Under the pieces are notes generated by a model that worked only from the letters and a program-made list of their open reading frames with translations, was not told the origin of the DNA and searched no databases. Of a stretch of 34,123 nt of DNA, positions 27,816 to 34,123 are shown piece after piece. The stretch is from Candidatus Finniella inopinata. Its GTDB lineage: Bacteria > Pseudomonadota > Alphaproteobacteria > Paracaedibacterales > CAITNM01. Numbering within the stretch: the first letter of the stretch is position 1; every line of letters starts with the position of its first letter. The stretch is from contig CAMASM010000006.1 in assembly GCA_945860985.1 (NCBI GenBank), forward strand, positions 1-34,123, written 5' to 3'. The position numbers and the translations under genes are program-made.

Positions 27816-28280
27816 CTAGGCAACAAATTGCTCTAAATGTTCATGCAAATGGGTTGGCCTTGAACGGGTTGGCCATGGGTCATGCAAATCACTTAGGTAG
27901 GTTTCAAGTTTTTCAACCTCTAGGCGAATTTCATGATCTCCTGAAAATATTAAATGCACCCAGTTAGCGTCATTTGTTGATTCAGTATGAATATGCAAAA
28001 GGTTTAAAATGCGCTTGTCACCGTGTTGTTCAAAACCTTTGCGCTGAACGTTTTTAACATGTAGAAACAACAGTCCCATGTGAGAGCGGTAATACATTGG
28101 TTTGCCACCTACAACATCTTGATGATTCCAGCAAAACCTATTCACAAGTAAGGTAAAACTGTTTTTTTCATAAACCATTGCTATGAGTGGGCAAATGCCA
28201 TCTCGCAATTGTTCAGCAATATGGTTTAGGTCATTCTCATCGATCGCGCGCATTTTGATTAATTTATCGCTGGGAATCAT
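27816..28280 (-). CDS. DUF2948-like protein
   Basis: KLIKMRAIDENDLNHIAEQLRDGICPL... NRFCWNH resembles the alphaproteobacterial DUF2948 family. Confidence 0.7.
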   Translation of the reverse strand: MIPSDKLIKMRAIDENDLNHIAEQLRDGICPLIAMVYEKNSFTLLVNRFCWNHQDVVGGKPMYYRSHMGLLFLHVKNVQRKGFEQHGDKRILNLLHIHTESTNDANWVHLIFSGDHEIRLEVEKLETYLSDLHDPWPTRSRPTHLHEHLEQFVA

Positions 28281-28351
28281 GTCTTTTTCCTTGGATTTTT
28301 ACCGAATGTTTTTTATTATAACCATGATTCAATTGTTAAAAATAGACCCCA

Positions 28352-29281
28352 ATGGCAGCCACAGTTAGTTTAAATGCTACCCAGCAACAAGAGCTTGATG
28401 ATCAAGCACAAGAAACCTTTCAAACTAAACGTGCTACAGTTGTCGATCTAGAAGAAATTTTGTACAAACCGCTACCTGTCTTAGACCACGGCTTTGTTAG
28501 GGTTGTAGATTATATGGGAGACGATTCAGCGATTGTACAATCAGCCCGCGTTTCTTATGGTAAGGGTACAAAAAAAGTTAGTGAAGACCGTGGTTTAATT
28601 AATTATTTAATGCGCCATTGGCACACCACCCCTTTTGAAATGTGTGAAATCAAATTTCATATAAAGCTTCCAATTTTTGTAGCGCGTCAGTGGATTCGAC
28701 ACCGTACCGCTAATGTTAATGAATACTCAGCACGCTATTCAATTTTAGATAAAGAGTTCTACCTACCAAAACTCGAACATTTGGCTGCGCAGTCAACGGT
28801 TAATAATCAAGGACGCGGTGAGGTTCTAGAAGGTGAGTATGCCCAAGAAGTGCTTGAATTATTAAAGCGTGATTCCATGCAAACTTATGACACATATGAG
28901 TATCTGTTAAACGGCAATGGTGATGAATCACGACCTGGATTAGCGCGTGAATTAGCAAGAATGAATTTGCCGGTTAATTATTACACACAATGGTACTGGA
29001 AAATTGACTTGCATAACCTAATGCATTTCTTACGCCTTAGGGCCGATGCGCATGCCCAATACGAAATTCAAGCCTACGCAGACGTTATGATAGATGTTCT
29101 AAAACGCTGGGTACCATTTGCTTATGATGCATTTATGGACTACCGGGTTGGTGCTGCGACTTTTTCCTCCAAAATGCTAAGTGTGTTAAAACGACGCTTA
29201 AATGGTGAAGTTGTTACAAAGGAAAATAGCGGCCTAACTGCTCGTGAATGGGGTGAAATGGAGAAAACTTTGGAAGAATAA
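28352..29281 (+). CDS. thyX: Flavin-dependent thymidylate synthase ThyX
   Basis: Motif [19 protein letters not shown] (RHRxxSxNEySxRY class) and [14 protein letters not shown]-like C-terminal segment. Confidence 0.95.
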   Translation: MAATVSLNATQQQELDDQAQETFQTKRATVVDLEEILYKPLPVLDHGFVRVVDYMGDDSAIVQSARVSYGKGTKKVSEDRGLINYLMRHWHTTPFEMCEIKFHIKLPIFVARQWIRHRTANVNEYSARYSILDKEFYLPKLEHLAAQSTVNNQGRGEVLEGEYAQEVLELLKRDSMQTYDTYEYLLNGNGDESRPGLARELARMNLPVNYYTQWYWKIDLHNLMHFLRLRADAHAQYEIQAYADVMIDVLKRWVPFAYDAFMDYRVGAATFSSKMLSVLKRRLNGEVVTKENSGLTAREWGEMEKTLEE

Positions 29282-29298
29282 TAATGATAGTTTTTGGG

Positions 29299-29769
29299 TT
29301 ATTTCTTACGAGCAGAAAAAACACCAAAACGTAGCATTGCTATAAACACCCCAGCCGCTGCTGCTACAGCTACGTAGGGCCAAAATGTGTAACTGCTTTT
29401 AGCTGCCTTAGGAGTATAACTTGGAATAGTTGGCGGCACGTCAGGCAAACCAATTGCCGGATTTACCGTTACCGAAGGTGGCTTAGGTACACCAAGATCA
29501 CCTGCATTTGCATCCGGATTTACCACTGGAGGAAGCGGGGATGGCTTAGCTATACCTAAACTTGAATCATCAATAGGATTCACGTGTCCCTGATCAAGGG
29601 GATATTTTACTGCCGTTGTTCCTGGTGGTAGCACGGGTTCCGGCGCGACTATTTTTACCGTAGGCTGAGCTAGGGAAAGATCATTATTAAAGTCATAAGC
29701 CGGATGAGAAGCGGCTATAAGTTTTCCAACTATTAAAATACTTAATAATAAAGAAAAATTTCTCAACAT
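29299..29769 (-). CDS. Secreted Pro-rich repeat protein with C-terminal hydrophobic anchor (tag T)
   Basis: Signal peptide MLRNFSLLLSILIVGKLIAA; VNP...LG..KP...PP repeats; C-terminus PYVAVAAAAGVFIAMLRFGVFSARKK. Confidence 0.75.
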   Translation of the reverse strand: MLRNFSLLLSILIVGKLIAASHPAYDFNNDLSLAQPTVKIVAPEPVLPPGTTAVKYPLDQGHVNPIDDSSLGIAKPSPLPPVVNPDANAGDLGVPKPPSVTVNPAIGLPDVPPTIPSYTPKAAKSSYTFWPYVAVAAAAGVFIAMLRFGVFSARKK

Positions 29770-29950
29770 AAAATACTTACTTACAATCGTGCTATCTAGA
29801 TTTTCACGTAATCTTATTAATAAACAATTAAGCTACCTTGCATGCTCTAGAATGAAGTAAAAAATCATAGGGTAGTTTGCGAGAGGAAAACCCCAGGGAG
29901 ATTGCTCCCCGTGGTTTATAAAGATTGTAGGTTAATTTAGTTTAATATAC

Positions 29951-30574
29951 TTATGCTATAGTACGTTGACGCGCCATCTTACATTTATGATTGTCAGTAG
30001 GAGACGTAGTTAGAAATAAATCTATTCCTTTGAAAAACAGACCACTGGCTCCAACAACAAGAGAAGCAACACCACATGCATTTTTTTCATATGGATCACT
30101 GCTGTATACCGATGTAAAACCTAATGATGCGGAAGCAACATTAGACAAAACAACTAATCCATTCAAAGTACTGTGTGCTAATCTATGCCACCCTAGTTCT
30201 ACATCACTTCTGTCCGTATACCAATTATATAAATTGGAGGCAGCACCTACTAAACTAATGCAAGAACCAGTAACACCAAGTGCTTCAATACATTCTCCGC
30301 TGATAGATCTCAAAAATGATATTGAACCTAACGATAGCGAAGCAAAACCAGCCATATTTGGTATAGCTTTTCTTGTACTTTCACTAATTACTTCTCGTCT
30401 GATAGCATTATCCATATCATCGGCGCCTGCTCTTAAGGCCTGAGGCATAACTGCACTCTTATTGGCTGCTAACTCCATGTCTTTCGTTTCTTCTGCGCAA
30501 TTTCCTTCAAAATTCATCGAAACTGTACAAAAAAGTGTAAACAAAACTCTATAGTTTAATTTAGAGTTATTCAT
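29951..30574 (-). CDS. Exported multi-helix membrane protein of unknown function
   Basis: N-terminal hydrophobic leader NYRVLFTLFCTVSMNFEGNCA; several hydrophobic segments. Confidence 0.65.
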   Translation of the reverse strand: MNNSKLNYRVLFTLFCTVSMNFEGNCAEETKDMELAANKSAVMPQALRAGADDMDNAIRREVISESTRKAIPNMAGFASLSLGSISFLRSISGECIEALGVTGSCISLVGAASNLYNWYTDRSDVELGWHRLAHSTLNGLVVLSNVASASLGFTSVYSSDPYEKNACGVASLVVGASGLFFKGIDLFLTTSPTDNHKCKMARQRTIA

Positions 30575-30766
30575 AATATATCCTAAATAAAAGTTGTTAC
30601 ATTGTTAAATTACATTAAAATTATTAATTAATACTTAATAATACAATAGATATAATTTTTTTATAACTTAATGCCATCTGGTTAAGAAATTGGCATTATT
30701 ATACAGAAAAATCTTAGAAGATTAATTAGCTACCTAGACCACAACAGCTCTGGTTTTATTCAACAA

Positions 30767-31534
30767 TTATTTTTTACTAGAACTGGATGAAGTACCAAAA
30801 CGTAGCATGGCTATAAACACCCCAGCTGCCCCTGCTGCTAATACGTAAGGTAAATACTTGTAATTCCTTTTAATCACGTCAGGAATATCATTTGAAACAG
30901 TTTGCGCTATTTTAGACAAACCAATATATGAAGAATTTAATAGCTCAGCAATTTTCGGTGTGAAGACTTTTGCAAGTTTAATAATTTCATCCTCGTAAGT
31001 CTCAGCTAACATAACAGCAGGAACGAAGACCGACGGAACACTTTGTCGCAATACATCAATAAGAAGCGGTAAATCATTTTCTAACATATAATTTACGTAT
31101 TCTTCACAATTTTTAAGGACGGCTAGAGTGCTTAAATCATCCTCAAAATCATCTATCTTAGCAAGCAACTGACCAAATGCCTTATAAACAGAAGATGTAT
31201 CAGAGAAAAGTTCAAATAATTTAGGAAAATCTGTAGAGTTTTGACGCACCCACGCTGCAAATGATTCAAACATTAGATATGTCATATCAATATTATATAA
31301 AGTGTTGGGACTATCGTCAGTTACAACTCCACCTTTAGAAACTAGATAAGCAGCCATTTTTAATGAGGAGTTTTTAGTTTTCTCAGGTGAGAAATCAAAA
31401 GTACACTGCACTGGCATAGCAGCTGGCGCAACCCTAGCATCTGAAGCTTTGTCTACATCTATAACTAACTCTGAGGCAGATAGTGTTATTGCGCCTAAGC
31501 AAAATATTATCAAGGAAATGAGAAATTTTTTCAT
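30767..31534 (-). CDS. Secreted helical protein with C-terminal hydrophobic anchor (tag T)
   Basis: Signal peptide MKKFLISLIIFCLGAITLSASE; C-terminus PYVLAAGAAGVFIAMLRFGTSSSSSKK. Confidence 0.75.
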   Translation of the reverse strand: MKKFLISLIIFCLGAITLSASELVIDVDKASDARVAPAAMPVQCTFDFSPEKTKNSSLKMAAYLVSKGGVVTDDSPNTLYNIDMTYLMFESFAAWVRQNSTDFPKLFELFSDTSSVYKAFGQLLAKIDDFEDDLSTLAVLKNCEEYVNYMLENDLPLLIDVLRQSVPSVFVPAVMLAETYEDEIIKLAKVFTPKIAELLNSSYIGLSKIAQTVSNDIPDVIKRNYKYLPYVLAAGAAGVFIAMLRFGTSSSSSKK

Positions 31535-31734
31535 AAGATTATCCGTATTTAATATTTAAAAACAATAACACCTAGTTATTATTCTATAATAAAAAATATT
31601 AATATATTATTAATTTAAATATATTTTAAATCCCAGACGCGTTGCTAACGTCGGTATGCCTTTTAATAATTTACCATCGCAATCCCTTTGCCGTTGAAAA
31701 GTAGGCAGATTTGAATAAGAGTGAGATTTTTTGC

Positions 31735-31763
31735 TTGACGCGAATTGTAATATTTTCTATAAG
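31735..31763 (+). promoter_or_regulatory. Sigma-70-like promoter of rpsT
   Basis: TTGACG - 17 bp - TATAAG, ~31 bp upstream of the rpsT ATG. Confidence 0.7.
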
Positions 31764-31793
31764 ATTACTTAAGATCTAAATGAAATTTTGTAA

Positions 31794-32075
31794 ATGGCAA
31801 ATCATCAAAACGCAAAAAAAGCTATTCGTCAAACTGAAAGACGTACAGAAGTTAACTGCAATCGTATGTCGCGTATGCGCACATTTGTGAAATCAGCAGA
31901 AAAAGCCTTGGGAATGCATACAGCACCAGCTGTTTCTTTCGATGAAGCAAAAGTTGCTGTAGTAGCTGCTGAAAGCGCAATGATGCGAGTAGCAAAAACT
32001 GGAATTATCCATAAAAATTATGTATCTAGAAAAGTTTCTAGGTTGGTTGCTAGACTAAAGAAGTTAGCTTCTTAA
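31794..32075 (+). CDS. rpsT: 30S ribosomal protein S20
   Basis: MANHQNAKKAIRQTERRTEVNCNRMSRMRTFVKSAEKAL... KTGIIHKNYVSRKVSRLVARLKKL. Confidence 0.97.
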   Translation: MANHQNAKKAIRQTERRTEVNCNRMSRMRTFVKSAEKALGMHTAPAVSFDEAKVAVVAAESAMMRVAKTGIIHKNYVSRKVSRLVARLKKLAS

Positions 32076-32243
32076 GATTTAACAACTAGTAACGTTGATT
32101 AAACTTAATATGTAGGCTATGTAATTTTGCTTGGCCTTTTTCTATTAATCCACTTATTTTTCACGTAATGTGATTTTATGGCTTCCATAAAATTTAATTT
32201 ATTTAGTAAACTAAGGGATAAGTATTTTTAAATATGTGAGCAT

Positions 32244-33512
32244 ATGTCCCAAAATCTTAATGTTTCCATTCTTAATATTGACGATGAAAAGCTATCAACA
32301 CCAGCTGAAAAAAGCCAGCAACAATTTTGGGGCGCTTTATTCGTAGTGGCTGGTACTACCATTGGTGCTGGCATGCTTGCCCTACCTATGAGCGTCGCCT
32401 CTTTGGGGATATTGGGAGGAAGTTTGTTATTATCTGCACTTTGGGGGGTAATGTACTTTTCTGCCCTAATTGCACTCGACTTAAATATTCATGCAAAAAT
32501 TGGTAGCTCTATTGCCAAACTTTCTAACGATAATCTTGGAAAGGCAGCTGGCTTAATTGGTGCTGCCACCTTGGTATTAATGTTAAATGCCCTACTTGTT
32601 GCATACACCAGCGGAGCTTCATCACTAATTAAAACCATTGCAGATACATACACCAGCATTAGCATTAGTCAGCCTATGACTATGACTATCTTTACAATTG
32701 CCATGGCTGCTCTTGTTTGTATTGATATGAAAATTTTAGATACTGGCAACCGTATTTTCTTTGCAATTATGATGTTCGTATTTTTAGCAATGATGGCCGT
32801 ACTATTTGGCAAGATCCAAATTAGCAAACCAATGCTTGGTATACAGGAATCAGGGATATCACCTTGGCTTATTGCTGTACCGCTATTTTTCACATCTTTT
32901 GGTTTTCATGGCAGCATTCCAAGCTTGGTGAATTACTGTGAAAGCAGATCTAATCTTATTAAAAATGCCTTCTTTTGGGGAAGCTTTGTTCCATTACTAA
33001 TTTACCTAATATGGATTATTGGTGGGCTTAGCATTGTTTATACCCATGATCATGCTGTATTCACTAAATTAGTAAACAATGAAGCCGATCTTGGAGTTTT
33101 CATTTTATCATTAAGCAATACAATAGATACCCCCTGGCTACAATCATTCAGCTGGATATTTTCGCTGCTTGCTATTATTACATCATTTTTAGGGGTTGCA
33201 ATTGGCTTGTTTGATTATTATCGTGAACAACTGACAAAAGTTAAAGAAAAGCACCAACGAATTGTATCATGTATTTTGGCTCTAGGCGTTCCACTATTAG
33301 TTACGCTACTCGCTAAAGAAACTTTTATGCATGTTCTGGGCTTTGCTGGAATATTTTTAAGCATACTTGCTGTGGTGCTGCCATGCATAATTTGGCTAAA
33401 GCTTCAGCACAACAAAAAATTTAGTACACAAATACATCCCGCTCTTGTTAAAGCTCTACTAGCAATAGGCATAATTGTTATTGGTTGTGAAATTTATAAT
33501 ATCTGCTTCTAG
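32244..33512 (+). CDS. Aromatic amino acid permease (HAAAP, tyrosine/tryptophan permease-like)
   Basis: GALFVVAGTTIGAGMLALPMSVASLG and ~11 TM segments. Confidence 0.9.
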   Translation: MSQNLNVSILNIDDEKLSTPAEKSQQQFWGALFVVAGTTIGAGMLALPMSVASLGILGGSLLLSALWGVMYFSALIALDLNIHAKIGSSIAKLSNDNLGKAAGLIGAATLVLMLNALLVAYTSGASSLIKTIADTYTSISISQPMTMTIFTIAMAALVCIDMKILDTGNRIFFAIMMFVFLAMMAVLFGKIQISKPMLGIQESGISPWLIAVPLFFTSFGFHGSIPSLVNYCESRSNLIKNAFFWGSFVPLLIYLIWIIGGLSIVYTHDHAVFTKLVNNEADLGVFILSLSNTIDTPWLQSFSWIFSLLAIITSFLGVAIGLFDYYREQLTKVKEKHQRIVSCILALGVPLLVTLLAKETFMHVLGFAGIFLSILAVVLPCIIWLKLQHNKKFSTQIHPALVKALLAIGIIVIGCEIYNICF

Positions 33513-33602
33513 TGTAGTTTAATGTAATAAAAAAAACTTGCGTCCCACCCAACGTTATAGATTACTTTTTAATTATTATTAATAAATTCATATAAAATAA
33601 GT

Positions 33603-33977
33603 ATGATAAAGTGGCTGATAGGCGAATTTAGTAAACATACCGGAGTTTCAATACGAACTTTGCACCATTACGATAAAATCGGATTACTAGCGGCATCTGA
33701 AAAACAGGCCAATGGATTTCGCGTATACAATCCAAAAGATTACAACAAATTACAGCAAATTTTAGTATTAAAATTTTTAGGATTTTCTCTTTCTGGCATC
33801 AAAAATTTATTGGGAGGCAAACTTTCCGTAGCTGAAATATTCACTATTAGGAAAAAATTTATATTAGAAAAGATTAAACATGACAAAATTTCTAGTAAAA
33901 TTTTAGAAAATATTGAAGCAGTAATTGAAAGAATACCGCTACAAAATTTATTAAAAGTTATAATGGCTTACCACACA
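33603..33977 (+). pseudogene. MerR-family (TipA-like) regulator truncated by IS insertion
   Basis: MIKWLIGEFSKHTGVSIRTLHHYDKIGLL... MerR HTH. Codons after 33977 are antisense IS sequence, so the 157-aa ORF end is chimeric. Confidence 0.75.
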
Positions 33978-33978
33978 C

Positions 33979-34123
33979 GCCACATTCAAGTTCGAAGTGC
34001 AACACGGTGTAAATTTTCATTAAAGGCCTCAAGAGGAGTTAACCATCCCAAAGATTTTCTGGGTGTTGTATTGTAATTTTCCATGACTTCATCAAATTCC
34101 TCTTGTTTCATATTTTTCACATC
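33979..34123 (-). mobile_element. 3' end of a second IS30-family-like copy, inverted relative to the left end
   Basis: Exact reverse complement of 1-145; transposase fragment on minus strand with stop at 33986-33988. Confidence 0.85.

Noticed and set aside
29991-30443. 150-aa plus-strand ORF
   Set aside because: Antisense to the 29951-30574 membrane protein; no signal peptide or RBS support.
33979-34076. C-terminal 32 aa of the MerR ORF as part of a real protein
   Set aside because: Encoded by antisense IS sequence; an insertion artefact.
1-34123. Whole window as a composite transposon
   Set aside because: Contents are mostly housekeeping genes, and both ends stop at the same internal IS position, which more likely reflects a repeat-limited contig.
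1-34123. CRISPR arrays, tRNA or rRNA genes
   Set aside because: No regularly spaced repeats, cloverleaf sequences or rRNA motifs recognised by eye; tRNAscan/Infernal would be needed to be certain.

Overview
AT-rich 34 kb window, probably from an alphaproteobacterial intracellular symbiont or parasite (Holosporales/Rickettsiales-like; lineage is inferred from gene content only). Conserved core, in order: folD, SLT lytic transglycosylase, NifU-like protein, Do/HtrA protease, hflC and hflK (one tightly packed minus-strand operon); an MFS transporter; ftsH-dnaG-rpoD; a CorC/HlyC-type CBS protein; ExoD-like; RNase D; kdsD; a dicarboxylate/amino-acid:cation (SDF) symporter; a DUF2948-like protein; thyX; rpsT; an aromatic amino-acid permease; and a truncated MerR regulator. 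Around this core are about 15 small exported proteins of unknown function. Several form local paralog families with near-identical promoter and signal-peptide ends but divergent mature parts. Main leads: (1) extra copies of the folD 3' end bracket cargo genes, and all five differences in the better copy are synonymous; (2) a secreted CheD/CNF-like predicted deamidase with a Cys...His pair; (3) conserved-leader/variable-cargo paralog arrays; (4) two otherwise unlike secreted proteins share a C-terminal hydrophobic tag, AAGVFIAMLRFG; (5) a ~277 bp element with 33 bp inverted ends whose nearby relative serves as an empty site; (6) the window begins and ends with a perfect 145 bp inverted copy of the same IS30-type transposase 3' end, with disrupted genes at both junctions.
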